From assembly GCA_003134685.1 (NCBI GenBank), contig PLCA01000005.1:496001-560000 (forward strand): DNA of 64,000 nt. Direction: 5' to 3'. The DNA comes from Gemmatimonadota bacterium (lineage in GTDB: Bacteria > Gemmatimonadota > Gemmatimonadetes > Gemmatimonadales > Gemmatimonadaceae). Shown here piece by piece: positions 8,914 through 18,520 of the stretch (its first letter is position 1; each line of letters opens with the position of its first letter). Below the pieces are notes generated by a model. The model did not search any database. It saw nothing but the letters and a program-made list of their open reading frames with translations, and was not told the DNA's origin. The position numbers were made by a program, and so were the translations under genes.

Positions 8914-9677
8914 TTGGCGTCCTTGTTTCGGCTGGTGAATCGTTTCACCCCTTCACGGAAGGCAGGTGTCGCTCGCGCATCGGCGTTGGCGATGATGCCG
9001 GCCGAAATGGCATCGATGAAGCTAAGCGTGTCGAGCTTGTAGAAAAGAGTCTTGGTCGCCGACATCGCGCTGGGTGGCGTGTCCGCGAGCTGCCTGAGAA
9101 CGGATTGAGAGAGTTGATCGAATTCCTTGTCCGCGAACACTCGGGACACGAGACCGATTGACCTCGCCTCTTCGGCCTTGAGGATCCGGCCAGTGCTGAC
9201 GAGGTCGAAGGCGTGCTTTTCTCCAACCGATCGACGCAGCATGGTCATCACCATCGCCGGAACGAATCCGATCGTAATTTCGGGATACGCGAAGCGGGCG
9301 TCCTCGTGCGCGAGGACGATGTCGCAAGCCGACGCCAGGCCCGCGCCGCCGGCGTATGCGCGGCCCTTGACCAGCGCGACGACCGGTTTCTCCATGCGCC
9401 GAATGGTGTGATAGACGTGTCCGAGGGCTTTGGCGTCTTCGATTTGCGCCTGACGCGGGGCGTCGAGCATCGCCTCGAGCGCGGCGAGATCGGCACCGGC
9501 GCAGAAATCGGGACCGTCCGCATCGAGAGCCACGACGTTCACGGGTGACTCGCTAAGAGCGAACAGCGCCTCCGCGAGCTCGTCGGCAGTGACGCGATCA
9601 AGCGCGTTTTTCTTATCGGGGCGCGCCAGGGTGATCCTGCCGATCGGCCCCTCAGCGGTCATACGGACATTCTTCAT
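8910..9677 (-). CDS. Enoyl-CoA hydratase/isomerase family protein (methylglutaconyl-CoA hydratase-like)
   Basis: A crotonase-fold protein of about 255 residues. The oxyanion-hole segment DADGPDFCAGADL and the GRAYAGGAGLASACDI segment are clear. The first catalytic glutamate of classical enoyl-CoA hydratase is replaced by glycine (GGAGL), while the second is kept in YPEITIG. That combination resembles the LiuC/AtuE group, which hydrates methylglutaconyl- or isohexenylglutaconyl-CoA. Its place just after AtuA-like genes and a carboxyltransferase agrees. ATG at 9677 is chosen; a GTG at 9686 would add three residues. The stop overlaps the start of the small membrane protein gene. Confidence 0.87.
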   Translation of the reverse strand: MKNVRMTAEGPIGRITLARPDKKNALDRVTADELAEALFALSESPVNVVALDADGPDFCAGADLAALEAMLDAPRQAQIEDAKALGHVYHTIRRMEKPVVALVKGRAYAGGAGLASACDIVLAHEDARFAYPEITIGFVPAMVMTMLRRSVGEKHAFDLVSTGRILKAEEARSIGLVSRVFADKEFDQLSQSVLRQLADTPPSAMSATKTLFYKLDTLSFIDAISAGIIANADARATPAFREGVKRFTSRNKDAK

Positions 9678-9705
9678 CGGGAACACTCTGCTGCCGGGCG
9701 AAGCT

Positions 9706-10059
9706 TCACGTCGCCGCCGGTAGCTCGAGACGCCTTGCCTCGGCGTCCGGAACGTCGATCACCATGCGCAGCAGCGCTGTCGAGTAGACCTTTCCCTGCG
9801 CGTCGGTCTTGAGCGACAATGTGCCGCCGCCGTCGAGCGCGCCGTGGAGCAGGAAGTTGAGCGCGTTGAGATTGGGAAGCTCGTAACGGTCCACCGAGCC
9901 CTCGATCATGCCGCGAAAGTGCTCCGCCACCCGGTTGCGCGTCACGAATTTCTCGAGCACCTGATACCAACGCGTCTCGAGCGCGATCACACCGACGTTG
10001 GCGGTGTCGCCCTTGTCGCCCGAGCGGGCGTGCGCGATGTCGACGAGGCGCACCTTCAT
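9706..10059 (-). CDS. AtuA-like small protein (AtuA C-terminal-type domain)
   Basis: 117 residues beginning [18 protein letters not shown]. The [13 protein letters not shown] motif and the [12 protein letters not shown] motif are those of the roughly 100-residue AtuA-like ferredoxin-fold domain that is often fused to, or encoded directly next to, the larger AtuA protein. Here it is a separate gene whose ATG overlaps the stop of the AtuA gene by four bases. In Pseudomonas the atu genes serve acyclic terpene (citronellol/geraniol) breakdown; the biochemical role of AtuA itself is unsettled. Soluble, with no signal peptide. Confidence 0.88.
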   Translation of the reverse strand: MKVRLVDIAHARSGDKGDTANVGVIALETRWYQVLEKFVTRNRVAEHFRGMIEGSVDRYELPNLNALNFLLHGALDGGGTLSLKTDAQGKVYSTALLRMVIDVPDAEARRLELPAAT

Positions 10060-11417
10060 TGGATGATATCCACTTTGGTCTTCACGACGGACTTGTCGAT
10101 GAGCGCGGGCCAGTATGCCACGATTTCTTCGACCTTGGGCCGCCCGCCCGCGAATCCAGTGACACTCGGCGGTCCGTTCAGCACGAGTGGTGCAATCTCC
10201 CGCGCGAATCGTTCCACCGCGGCCCGATCGGGGCCGCGGACTCCAAAGCGCAGCTGTACCTCCGGCGCATTGCGCTGGTCTCCGGCGAGGTGTCCGTGGG
10301 TAGCGGTCGCGCCGACGAATTCGGAGAGGATGCGCCCGAAGCGGAGACCAAGTCTGTCCAGCCGCTCGCGCAGGATCTTGTCAGCCAGCTGCGCTTTTTC
10401 GAGAGCATCGGGCCACACATAGACGAGAGTGCCAACTGCCTTGAAGCCCGCCCGGTACGCCACTGACACCTTGAGCTTGTCCGTCGGCGGCGCCCCCTTG
10501 ATTCCCGATACGAGCACGCGATCATCGCCATCCCGCGCCAGTTTGATCGTCGTGAGATCGGCGATGACATCGGGCGTGATGTAGGAGTGCGGATCACCCA
10601 TCTCGTAGACAAGTTGCTCGCTAACGGTTTGAACAGACACCCTTCCACCGGTGTTCGGATGCTTCGTTACGACGAAGGTGCCGTCTGCCTTTGCCTCGAC
10701 CAGAGGATATCCGACGTTCGCCAAGTCGGGAATCGAGCGCCAATCGTAGAGGCAGTTTCCGCCCGAGCATTGAGCCCCGCACTCGATGATATGTCCCGCC
10801 ACGATTCCCGCTGCCAGCTGATCCCAGTTCGTTGCGCCCCAACCGAACTCGTGACGAAGAGGCGCCATCGTGAGGGCGGTGTCGGTCGAGCGTCCGGTGA
10901 TTACGACGTTCGCTCCTTTGCCGAGCGCTTCTACGATCGGCTCGGAGCCGATGTAGGCGTTGGCGGAAAGCACGCGGTCCCTGACGAGGGAGAGCGGCTC
11001 GCCGGTTTCCATATTTGCCAGAGGATGACCCGCCGCGATGAGCTGGTCGAGACGACCGAGCAGATCGTCGCCGGAAACAACTCCGATTCGTAGCGCGCCC
11101 CTGGCTCCCTTTTTCTCGGCCACCGCTTGTACCGCGGCTGCGCATGCCGGCGGATTCACTCCACCTGCGTTGGCGATGATCTTGACACCTCGCTCGACCA
11201 CGGCCCGAAGCACGCTCTCCATCGCGCCGACAAAATCCCGAGCATAGCCGAGAGAAGGGTCGCGCTCCTTCTGCTTCTGGAGAATCGACATAGTGACCTC
11301 GGCCAAGTAGTCGAGCATCAGGTAGTCAATCGGACCTCCCTCCACCTGACGCCGTGGTGCATCGAGATCATCGCCCCAGAATCCCTGGCCGGCGGCGACG
11401 CGAACGACCTTCTTCAC
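10056..11417 (-). CDS. AtuA family protein (DUF1446)
   Basis: 453 residues with the DUF1446/AtuA hallmarks: [12 protein letters not shown] at the N-terminus, [12 protein letters not shown], the NAGGVNP motif near 84-90, and the [17 protein letters not shown] and [13 protein letters not shown] motifs in the middle. AtuA proteins occur in acyclic terpene and some branched acyl-CoA pathways next to biotin-dependent carboxylases; their reaction is not firmly known. Here it lies between a carboxyltransferase gene (overlap ATGA, 11414-11417) and the small AtuA-like gene (overlap ATGA, 10056-10059), so the three are almost certainly co-translated. Cytoplasmic; no signal or membrane segment is seen. 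Confidence 0.92.
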   Translation of the reverse strand: MKKVVRVAAGQGFWGDDLDAPRRQVEGGPIDYLMLDYLAEVTMSILQKQKERDPSLGYARDFVGAMESVLRAVVERGVKIIANAGGVNPPACAAAVQAVAEKKGARGALRIGVVSGDDLLGRLDQLIAAGHPLANMETGEPLSLVRDRVLSANAYIGSEPIVEALGKGANVVITGRSTDTALTMAPLRHEFGWGATNWDQLAAGIVAGHIIECGAQCSGGNCLYDWRSIPDLANVGYPLVEAKADGTFVVTKHPNTGGRVSVQTVSEQLVYEMGDPHSYITPDVIADLTTIKLARDGDDRVLVSGIKGAPPTDKLKVSVAYRAGFKAVGTLVYVWPDALEKAQLADKILRERLDRLGLRFGRILSEFVGATATHGHLAGDQRNAPEVQLRFGVRGPDRAAVERFAREIAPLVLNGPPSVTGFAGGRPKVEEIVAYWPALIDKSVVKTKVDIIQ

Positions 11418-13108
11418 CTGTTCTCCTCCGAGAGATGCGGGGGGAGCACGAAAGGCCCGAGGTGCGGTCCCGGATTGTGAAGCGAGGCTCGGAGCGCCAG
11501 GCTCAGCATCTCGCGCGTGTTCTCCGGATAGACGATCGCGTCGACGAATCCGCGGGCCGCGGCGTAGCGCGCATCGAGCTGGTGCTCGTAGTCGGCGCGC
11601 ATCTCGTCGACTGATTTTGCGACGTCCGGCTCCAGAGCACCGCCCTTCTTCTTCGCCGCTTCCAGCGCGGGTCCGTGCACCGCCTGTATCGCCGACTCGC
11701 CTTCCATTACCGCCATGCGGCCTGTCGGCCAGCTGAGAATGAAATCGGGATCGAACCCCTGGCCCGCCATCGCGTAGTAGCCAGCACCCGAGGCGTGGTT
11801 CACAGTAAGTACTATCTTGGGCACGCGCGCGGTCGCCATCGCTTCGACGAAGCGCGCGCCCGCACGTATGATCCCGGTGTGCTCGGCCTCGGGACCGACC
11901 ATGAAGCCGGAGACGTCCTGCACGAACAGCAGCGGAATCCCCAACCGGTCGCAGCGATCGATGAAGTACGCGACCTTCTCCGCGCTTTCCGTATATACAA
12001 TCCCGCCGAACCGCGGCTTCTCTCCCTCACGGCCTTTGATGAGACCTCTCTGGTTCGCGATGACGCCGAGCGTAATCCCATCGATTCGGGCGTCGCCGCA
12101 GATCATCTCTTTCGCGATGCCTTCCTGGAACTCGTCGATCTCGCCGTTGTCCAGAATCGCGCGCAGCACCGCATGCATGTCGTACGACATGCGGTGATCG
12201 GCGGGAAGCAGGTCGTACAAATTATCTTCATTGCTGCTGGCCTTCGCGGCCTTTGTTTTGGACCTCGGCGTGGTTGCGCCGCTGCGCAGTTTACCCACAG
12301 GCCGATCGTCTTCGGCGTTGTCCCGCGGCAGGAGCGCCTGGTCGCGTGTCGTTGTCGGCAAGCGTTCGATCAAGTCGCGAATCTTGGCGATGCACGCTTC
12401 GTCGTTGTCCAGAGCGTAGTGCGCGACGCCGCTTATCTCGGTGTGCGTCGATGCGCCGCCCAGAGTCTCCGAATCCACGACCTGTCCGGTCGCTCCCTTT
12501 ACCAGGTTCGGACCACCGAGGCCCATGAACGACGTGCCCTTCACCATGAGGATCACGTCCGAGAGCGCCGGCAAATACGCGCCGCCCGCAATGCACTGTC
12601 CCATCACCGCCGCGATCTGCGGGATGTGCAGGTAGCGCCGCATGATCGAGTTGTAGTAGAAGATGCGCGCCGCTCCGTATTGGCCCGGGAAAACGCCACC
12701 CTGATACGGCAGATTGACGCCGGCGGAATCGACGAGGTAGACGATCGGGATGCGGCACCGCATCGCGATCTCCTGAGCGCGGAGAATCTTCTTGATCGTC
12801 TCCGGCCACCATGACCCCGCCTTTACCGTCGCGTCGTTGGCGACGACGACGGTCTCGCGACTGTGCACTCTCACGATCGCTGTCACCACGCCAGCGGAGG
12901 GAGCCTGGCCTTCATACTGGTCGTAGGCGACGAGGAGCCCGATCTCGAGCATGCTCGAGCCATTGTCGCGGAGGAGCTCAACACGCTCGCGCGCCGAGAG
13001 CTTACCCTGTTGGTGCAGCTTCTCGATGCGCTTGGCTCCGCCCGCTTCACGTAGCTTCGTCTCGAGCGCCCTGACCTCGTCACTCAGCTCGCGCAGACGA
13101 TTGCTCAC
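11414..13108 (-). CDS. Acyl-CoA carboxylase carboxyltransferase (beta) subunit, methylcrotonyl-CoA type
   Basis: 564 residues of a biotin-dependent carboxyltransferase, with N- and C-terminal crotonase-fold halves. The N-half has [24 protein letters not shown] and [13 protein letters not shown]; the C-half has [24 protein letters not shown] and [13 protein letters not shown]. The G-x-C-x-AGGAY-x-PA pattern is closer to methylcrotonyl-CoA/geranyl-CoA carboxylase beta than to propionyl-CoA carboxylase. A Lys/Arg/Ser/Thr-rich linker of about 35 residues separates the halves. A partner alpha subunit with biotin carboxylase and biotin carrier is not in the window. The GTG at 13108 overlaps the upstream TAG by one base (TAGTG) and follows AGGAAG; a longer in-frame start at 13141 is less likely. 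Confidence 0.9.
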   Translation of the reverse strand: MSNRLRELSDEVRALETKLREAGGAKRIEKLHQQGKLSARERVELLRDNGSSMLEIGLLVAYDQYEGQAPSAGVVTAIVRVHSRETVVVANDATVKAGSWWPETIKKILRAQEIAMRCRIPIVYLVDSAGVNLPYQGGVFPGQYGAARIFYYNSIMRRYLHIPQIAAVMGQCIAGGAYLPALSDVILMVKGTSFMGLGGPNLVKGATGQVVDSETLGGASTHTEISGVAHYALDNDEACIAKIRDLIERLPTTTRDQALLPRDNAEDDRPVGKLRSGATTPRSKTKAAKASSNEDNLYDLLPADHRMSYDMHAVLRAILDNGEIDEFQEGIAKEMICGDARIDGITLGVIANQRGLIKGREGEKPRFGGIVYTESAEKVAYFIDRCDRLGIPLLFVQDVSGFMVGPEAEHTGIIRAGARFVEAMATARVPKIVLTVNHASGAGYYAMAGQGFDPDFILSWPTGRMAVMEGESAIQAVHGPALEAAKKKGGALEPDVAKSVDEMRADYEHQLDARYAAARGFVDAIVYPENTREMLSLALRASLHNPGPHLGPFVLPPHLSEENR

Positions 13109-13518
13109 TACGCTTCCTGCTTTTCGCGCGTGGCGAACCACTCCTTGATGTATGCGATCAGCTCAGTCGTGGGGGTGCCCGGCCCGAAAAGTCGTCCGAT
13201 CCCGCGGCGCTCGAGAGTGTCAACGTCTTCCTTTGGGATGATTCCACCGCCCGTGATCAGTATGTCGTCGCGGCCTTGTGCGCGAACCAGCTCCTGGACT
13301 CGCGGAATGAGCGTCATGTGGGCTCCGCTCAGGATCGATAGGCCGATGACATCGACGTCTTCCTGGATCGCAGCGGTCGCGATCATCTCAGGTGTCTGGT
13401 GCAGGCCGGTGTAGATGACTTCCATCCCGGCGTCGCGAAGCGCCGCCGCGACTACCTTGGCGCCCCGGTCGTGTCCATCAAGACCGGGCTTGGCGACGAG
13501 AACTCGGATTGGTCTCAT
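13108..13518 (-). CDS. Methylmalonyl-CoA mutase small (B12-binding) subunit
   Basis: 136 residues consisting of a stand-alone cobalamin-binding domain. The DxHxxG motif is seen as D14-G-H16-D-R-G19, where His16 is the lower axial cobalt ligand. It is followed by the LSILSGAH loop and the TGGGIIP motif. This is the archaeal-type small subunit that joins the large subunit encoded nearby (14311-16035) to isomerise methylmalonyl-CoA and succinyl-CoA. Unusually, the two subunit genes are separated by a methyltransferase gene. Start ATG at 13518; its TAG overlaps the GTG of the carboxyltransferase gene. Confidence 0.95.
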   Translation of the reverse strand: MRPIRVLVAKPGLDGHDRGAKVVAAALRDAGMEVIYTGLHQTPEMIATAAIQEDVDVIGLSILSGAHMTLIPRVQELVRAQGRDDILITGGGIIPKEDVDTLERRGIGRLFGPGTPTTELIAYIKEWFATREKQEA

Positions 13519-13564
13519 AGAGAGTCAAAGTTAGCGGCAGCGGAGCGCGAGCGGCAATCGGGCC

Positions 13565-14314
13565 CTACTCTTTGCGGGCGACAAGGAGCATCTCGGACGC
13601 AGTTCTTCCGAGCGGTCGATCGTCGAATCCGTCCCAGGCCTGCTCCACTACCAGACCCGCATCGGCGAACAATTCCGACAATCGTGTGGCATTGTACAGT
13701 CTGAGCCTGTGCTCCCGGTTGCCGCTCTTCGTGCCCCGCCTCCACGTCGAATGAACCGTCAGCACTCCGGAGAGCGGATCGAACTCGCGCTCCTGTGCGA
13801 ATAGAGTCTTTCCCGACGTCCACCAGTCTCGCTCCAGAAAACGCGCCATCACTCCGTCCCTGCTGCCGCCGTGCCAGACGAGCACTCCGTCCGGCTTTAG
13901 CACGCGCGCGAACTCCCGCACGACGTGCACGTCCTCGGTCGGATGCGCGAAGAAGCCAAAGGACGTAAAGAGATTCAATACTGCATCGAATCGTCCGGTC
14001 CAGCGCGCGGGCATCCTTCGCATGTCACCGCGGGTGTACCGGAGTCTCGGGCCAGTGCCGCGCTTGCGAGCCACCGCCAGCAATTCACTGGAGTAATCGA
14101 GACCGTCCACATCGTATCCCGACTCGGCCAGCAGGTGCGCGTGTCGCCCCTGGCCGCACGGGACGTCGAGTACGCGCGATCCTACGGGCAGACCGAGGAG
14201 ATCAATGAGACGCGCCGTTTCCTGACGATCGCGCTCGGGTGTAAAGAGCAGGCCGTACTCCAGGAGGTAGTGGGCGTCGAAGGCAGACTCCCACCACTCG
14301 CTCGACTTCCTCAG
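13565..14314 (-). CDS. Class I SAM-dependent methyltransferase, probable CTG start
   Basis: About 249 residues with the Rossmann methyltransferase motif [16 protein letters not shown] near 45-60, acidic motif II (GLDYSSELL), a motif IV-like [14 protein letters not shown], and the late motif [13 protein letters not shown]. The substrate is unknown. The N-terminus [15 protein letters not shown] is where such proteins normally begin, yet no ATG, GTG or TTG lies close to it. A CTG at 14314-14312 overlaps the mutase stop TGA in the same 4-base pattern used by its neighbours, so I take CTG as the likely start. A TTG about 75 bases upstream is the alternative. It is embedded between the large and small mutase subunit genes. 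Confidence 0.78.
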   Translation of the reverse strand: MRKSSEWWESAFDAHYLLEYGLLFTPERDRQETARLIDLLGLPVGSRVLDVPCGQGRHAHLLAESGYDVDGLDYSSELLAVARKRGTGPRLRYTRGDMRRMPARWTGRFDAVLNLFTSFGFFAHPTEDVHVVREFARVLKPDGVLVWHGGSRDGVMARFLERDWWTSGKTLFAQEREFDPLSGVLTVHSTWRRGTKSGNREHRLRLYNATRLSELFADAGLVVEQAWDGFDDRPLGRTASEMLLVARKE

Positions 14315-16035
14315 AAGAAAACGGGCTCGCGGTATGCGCCGAACACCGTCTCCATCGCGGCGCGGATCTCGTAGAGGGTGCAATAGGCGCGGGCGCAATC
14401 GAGGATGTAGGGCATGAGATTGCGCGGCGTGCCCGCCGCCTCGCGCAACGCGCTCAGCCTCTTCTCGACGAGGGCGCTGTCTCTGGTTGAACGCATCTTT
14501 GCCATCCGCTGCGCCTGTTCCCGCTCGGTCTCCTCGGCGATCTTGAGCAGCTCGATCTCGAGCGCCGGTCCGTCCGTGACGAATTCGTTCACGCCGACGA
14601 TGACGCGCCGATGCTGCTCGATCTCCCACTGCTGGCGCGCGGCTGATTCATTGATCTTCCGCTGCAGCCATCCGGTCTCGAGGCCCCGCACGACGCCTCC
14701 GATCTCCGCGATTTGCTCGAACAGCTGCTCGGCCTCGCGCTCAAGCTCGGTTGTGAGAGTCTCGACGTAGTACGAGCCACCGAGGGGATCGATGACGTTC
14801 GGAACTCCCGTCTCGTACGCGAGAATCTGCTGGGTGCGAAGCGCCACCTGCACCGACTCCTCGGTGGGTAGCGCCAGCGTCTCGTCCATCGAGTTGGTGT
14901 GCAGCGACTGCGTCCCGCCGAGTGCGGCGGCCATCGCCTGGTAGGCGACGCGCACGATATTGTTCATCGGCTGCTGCGCCGTCAGCGTGACACCCGCCGT
15001 CTGCGAGTGAAAGCGCATCATGAGCGAACGCGGGTCCTTGGCGCCGTATCGATCTTTCATGTGACGCGCCCAAATGCGGCGCGCGGCGCGAAGCTTGGCA
15101 ATCTCCTCGAAGAAATCGTTGTGGATGTCCCAGAAGAATGACAGGCGCGGCGCGAACGTATCCACGTCGAGGCCGCGAGCGATTCCGCGCTCGACGTATG
15201 TAAATCCATCGGCGAGGGTGAATGCCAGCTCTTGCGCCGCCGTCGCGCCAGCTTCTCTGATGTGATAGCCGGAGATCGATATCGTGTTCCATTGCGGGAC
15301 GTGCTCGGCCGACCACTCGAAGCAGTCGACGATGAGTCTGAGCGCGGGCTCGATGGGGTAGACCCATGCGTGCTGCGCCATGTACTCCTTGAGGATGTCA
15401 TTCTGGATGGTGCCACGAAGTTTCTTGGAATCGACGCCCTGCTTCTCCGCCGCGGCGATGTAGAAACAGTAGAGAATGACGGCCGGCCCGTTGATGGTCA
15501 TCGACGTCGAGACCTTGTCGAGCGGTATGCCGTCGAAGAGCGTCTCCATGTCGGCGAGGCTCGAGATCGCGACGCCGCACTTCCCGACTTCCCCTTCAGA
15601 CCTGGGATGATCGGAGTCGTAACCCATCAACGTCGGGAAATCGAACGCCACGGACAGTCCGGTCTGCCCCTGCGCGAGCAGGAACTTGTATCGCTCGTTC
15701 GTGTCGCGCGCGCTCCCGAAGCCGGCGAATTGCCGCATCGTCCACAAGCGGCCGCGATAGCCGGTTGGGTGAACGCCCCGCGTGTACGGATAGAAGCCGG
15801 GCATTCCCAGCGCCTCGGCGCTGGTCTCAGCGGAATCGAGAGGAGTGTAGATCGGGCGAAGCTCCTTCTCCGAGTTGGTGAAGGCGATGTCGCGCACCTC
15901 GCCTTTCTCGTACTTCTTCCGCCACTCTGCGACTTCCTTGCGGAGAAGACGGAGCTCGGCGCTCTGTTCCTCGATCGTCGCTATCAATTCGTTGTCGGCG
16001 GCGCCTTTGGAGCCGGGGCTTTTGAGTTTCGTCAT
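14311..16035 (-). CDS. Methylmalonyl-CoA mutase large subunit
   Basis: 574 residues of the TIM-barrel, substrate-binding subunit of an acyl-CoA mutase. Landmarks are [19 protein letters not shown] (85-103), [20 protein letters not shown], the [13 protein letters not shown] and [12 protein letters not shown] motifs, [10 protein letters not shown], and [10 protein letters not shown]. Length and lack of a B12 domain match the two-subunit (archaeal-type) mutases. The usual P-T-M-Y segment next to the active site reads P-T-G-Y (residues 90-93), so substrate range may differ slightly. The first 45 residues are charged and probably coiled-coil. Its start overlaps the meaB stop (ATGA, 16032-16035). 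Methylmalonyl-CoA is the most likely substrate because meaB is adjacent, but isobutyryl- or other acyl-CoA isomerisation cannot be excluded. Confidence 0.92.
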   Translation of the reverse strand: MTKLKSPGSKGAADNELIATIEEQSAELRLLRKEVAEWRKKYEKGEVRDIAFTNSEKELRPIYTPLDSAETSAEALGMPGFYPYTRGVHPTGYRGRLWTMRQFAGFGSARDTNERYKFLLAQGQTGLSVAFDFPTLMGYDSDHPRSEGEVGKCGVAISSLADMETLFDGIPLDKVSTSMTINGPAVILYCFYIAAAEKQGVDSKKLRGTIQNDILKEYMAQHAWVYPIEPALRLIVDCFEWSAEHVPQWNTISISGYHIREAGATAAQELAFTLADGFTYVERGIARGLDVDTFAPRLSFFWDIHNDFFEEIAKLRAARRIWARHMKDRYGAKDPRSLMMRFHSQTAGVTLTAQQPMNNIVRVAYQAMAAALGGTQSLHTNSMDETLALPTEESVQVALRTQQILAYETGVPNVIDPLGGSYYVETLTTELEREAEQLFEQIAEIGGVVRGLETGWLQRKINESAARQQWEIEQHRRVIVGVNEFVTDGPALEIELLKIAEETEREQAQRMAKMRSTRDSALVEKRLSALREAAGTPRNLMPYILDCARAYCTLYEIRAAMETVFGAYREPVFF

Positions 16036-17096
16036 TTATCCTCTTCTCCACTTACGAGCTCACCGCTCTGTCGCAACAGCTCGTCGGCGACGGCAAACGG
16101 GGTGGAGCGTCCCTGTTCAACCGATGGCAGCTGCAGCTCGAGCCGACTCATCGTGGCCGTGTCCTTCCAGAGGCGGACGCGGATTTTCTGCTCCACGATA
16201 TCCATCACGCGCTCCCGCAATCGCTCGCGTCTGCGCGCGCTGAGCTTCCTGCTCTGCTCAAGATAAGCGAAGTGGCGGTCGAGTGCCGCCACGAACTCGG
16301 CGATTCCCTCTTCCTTGGTCGCGATCGCGCTCAACACCGGTGGCGTCCACTGGGCCGGGCTCGGCGCGGCAGCAGCTTCGCGCGCCGCGCGCGCGGGATT
16401 CATGCGCTTGAGATCGATTCCGTGGTGCGCGGGAACGTTTCCAAACGAAACGCCCTTGCGCAGCCCCAGCATCAGCTCGACGTCGTTGCGCAAACGATCG
16501 GCGCCGGGCCGGTCAGCCTTGTTGACGACGAAAATGTCCGCCACCTCCATCACCCCTGCCTTGAGCGTCTGGATCGAATCGCCGGATTCGGGGACGAGAA
16601 TCAAGGCGGTGGAATCCGCAGTGCGAGCGACGTCCAGCTCCGATTGGCCCACACCCACGGTCTCGATCAGCAACCGATCGAAGCCGAATGCATCCAGGAC
16701 GTCGGCGACTTCCCGGGTCGCGGAGGCGAGACCACCGAGCGAGCCACGCGTCGCCATCGAGCGGATGAATACACCGGGATCGAGCGCGACACTCTCCATG
16801 CGCACGCGGTCGCCGAGCAACGCGCCGCCAGTGAAGGGCGACGTGGGATCCACAGCGATCACTCCAACCGTGAGACCCGCGTCACGAAATCGCTTCACGA
16901 GGAGGGCCGTGATCGTACTCTTCCCCGCGCCGGGCGGCCCGGTCAAGCCGATTCGCCGCGCCCGTCCCGTCCGCGGATGCAGATCGCTCAGTATCTCCTC
17001 GAATCCGTCGCGATGGTTCTCGACGATGCTGACGACGCGCGCCAGGGCCGCCGGTTTCCCGGCGTTGAAATCGTCCATCAACCGATTAGAGGACAC
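16032..17096 (-). CDS. meaB: MeaB/ArgK-type GTPase, mutase chaperone
   Basis: 354 residues of the G3E P-loop GTPase that protects and reloads B12-dependent mutases. The Walker A motif GPPGAGKST is at 53-61, followed by [22 protein letters not shown], the ETVGVGQSE switch, and the NKAD base-recognition motif. The GTG at 17096 is chosen because AAGGA lies nine bases upstream; it overlaps the end of ybeY by 11 bases. The ATG at 17078 would give 348 residues. A longer frame to 17171 lies antisense-free but inside ybeY and is not needed. The stop overlaps the mutase start, which ties the pair in function and translation. Confidence 0.94.
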   Translation of the reverse strand: MSSNRLMDDFNAGKPAALARVVSIVENHRDGFEEILSDLHPRTGRARRIGLTGPPGAGKSTITALLVKRFRDAGLTVGVIAVDPTSPFTGGALLGDRVRMESVALDPGVFIRSMATRGSLGGLASATREVADVLDAFGFDRLLIETVGVGQSELDVARTADSTALILVPESGDSIQTLKAGVMEVADIFVVNKADRPGADRLRNDVELMLGLRKGVSFGNVPAHHGIDLKRMNPARAAREAAAAPSPAQWTPPVLSAIATKEEGIAEFVAALDRHFAYLEQSRKLSARRRERLRERVMDIVEQKIRVRLWKDTATMSRLELQLPSVEQGRSTPFAVADELLRQSGELVSGEEDK

Positions 17097-17535
17097 GCGC
17101 GAGAATCCTTTCCTGTCTCCGCCACATCCGCGACGTGGTCCGTCCTTCGCCCGTCGGGTGATCGTGCCCAAGCACGTGAAGCGTTCCGTGCACTACGAGA
17201 CGCAACAGCTCCTCTCCAGCCGGTATGTCCTGACGGCGCGCGTTTTCCTGGGCGACCTCGGCGCAAATATAGACATCCCCCACGACGGCGCCGCGTTTCC
17301 CGATCCGTTCGAGTCCGAACGAAATCACGTCGGTCGATCCATGGTGACCGAGGTAGCGATGGTTGAGCTGTGACATTGTTGCCCGCCCGACGAACGTGAT
17401 CGACAGCATGGCGTCCTTTGCGCGCTCGGCTTTGAGCGCGGCGACAGCGGCGTCTCTTATTCTCGCGCGCGACACGCTGAGACGCCGCACACTCGACGAA
17501 ATATCGATCGCGAGCCCGCGCGGAAGCTGCTTCAT
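17086..17535 (-). CDS. ybeY: Endoribonuclease YbeY (rRNA maturation factor)
   Basis: 149 residues with the diagnostic zinc motif HGTLHVLGHDHP near 115-126 and the preceding STDVISFGLE motif. YbeY is a metal-dependent RNase acting in 16S rRNA 3'-end maturation and ribosome quality control. It follows phoH after 24 bases, the pairing found in very many bacteria. The C-terminal basic end overlaps the start region of meaB. All three histidines are present. Confidence 0.96.
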   Translation of the reverse strand: MKQLPRGLAIDISSSVRRLSVSRARIRDAAVAALKAERAKDAMLSITFVGRATMSQLNHRYLGHHGSTDVISFGLERIGKRGAVVGDVYICAEVAQENARRQDIPAGEELLRLVVHGTLHVLGHDHPTGEGRTTSRMWRRQERILARVL

Positions 17536-17559
17536 CCGGTCAGCGTCGCGCGAGTCTCC

Positions 17560-18519
17560 TCAGGCGCCCGAGTCTTCTGCGTATGCCTTGATGATCTCGC
17601 GTACCAGCCGGTGGCGGACGACATCGGCTTCGGTGAGATAATAGAACCCGATGCCTTCGATGCCCGGCAGTATACGCTCGATCTGAACGAGTCCCGAATC
17701 TTCCCTCTTGGGCAAGTCGATTTGCGTCTTGTCGCCGGTGATCACCGCCCTCGAGTTAACGCCGAGTCTGGTCAGGAACATCTTCATCTGCGCGGTCGTC
17801 GCGTTCTGGGCTTCGTCGAGAATGACGAATGCATCGGCGAGCGTTCGTCCGCGCATGTAAGCGAGGGGCGCGATCTCGATGGTGCGCGTCTCGAGCGACT
17901 TCAGCACGCGCTCGTGGGGCATCATGTCCTCGAGCGCGTCGTAGAGCGGCCTCAGATATGGATCGACCTTCTGCTGCATGTCTCCGGGAAGAAATCCGAG
18001 GCTTTCGCCGGCTTCGACGGCGGGGCGCGCGAGAACGATTCGACGAACGCGCTTGCGCGCGAGCGCGTCCACCGCCGCCGCCACCGCGAGGTAAGTCTTG
18101 CCGGTGCCAGCCGGGCCAATGCCGACGACGATGTCGTTCTCAGCCATCAGCTTCATGTACTCGGCCTGACCGTTTGTCTTGGCCTGAATGATCTTCCGGA
18201 CACCGGGAAGAACGATGCGCGTCTCGTTGTCCACGCCGTTTCCGTTGCCCTCGCGCGGACCCTCGATGCTCATGCGGAGCACATCGTCCGCGGTCATCGG
18301 CATTTGTTGCTTGGCGGTGTCGATCATGCGCTGGGCGATCGGGATGGCCCGCGCAACTGATTCCGCACTGCCGCTTACTGCCAGAGTCTCGCCGCGGAGC
18401 GCGATCTTCGCTCCCGTCTGGCGCGCCAGCTCGACCAGGTTCTCGTCGTTGACGCCGGCCAGCGTCAGCATGTCCGCCCCTTCAGTCGAGAGGCGCTGAA
18501 TCGTTGTCTCTTCGCTCAC
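17560..18519 (-). CDS. PhoH-like ATPase
   Basis: 319 residues with Walker A GPAGTGKT at 135-142, a VILDEAQN Walker B motif, and the conserved SRAVITGDKTQIDLP segment. The N-terminal 100 residues look like the KH-like region found in PhoH2-type proteins. It probably acts as an RNA-linked ATPase with YbeY. The start is GTG at 18519, one base after the aspS stop. A GTG start at a one-base gap supports co-translation from the aspS message. Confidence 0.94.
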   Translation of the reverse strand: MSEETTIQRLSTEGADMLTLAGVNDENLVELARQTGAKIALRGETLAVSGSAESVARAIPIAQRMIDTAKQQMPMTADDVLRMSIEGPREGNGNGVDNETRIVLPGVRKIIQAKTNGQAEYMKLMAENDIVVGIGPAGTGKTYLAVAAAVDALARKRVRRIVLARPAVEAGESLGFLPGDMQQKVDPYLRPLYDALEDMMPHERVLKSLETRTIEIAPLAYMRGRTLADAFVILDEAQNATTAQMKMFLTRLGVNSRAVITGDKTQIDLPKREDSGLVQIERILPGIEGIGFYYLTEADVVRHRLVREIIKAYAEDSGA

Positions 18520-18520
18520 G

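Noticed and set aside
16000-17600. Search for a cobalamin riboswitch near the B12 mutase genes
   Set aside because: The genes are packed by overlaps and no leader space or B12-box-like sequence is seen.
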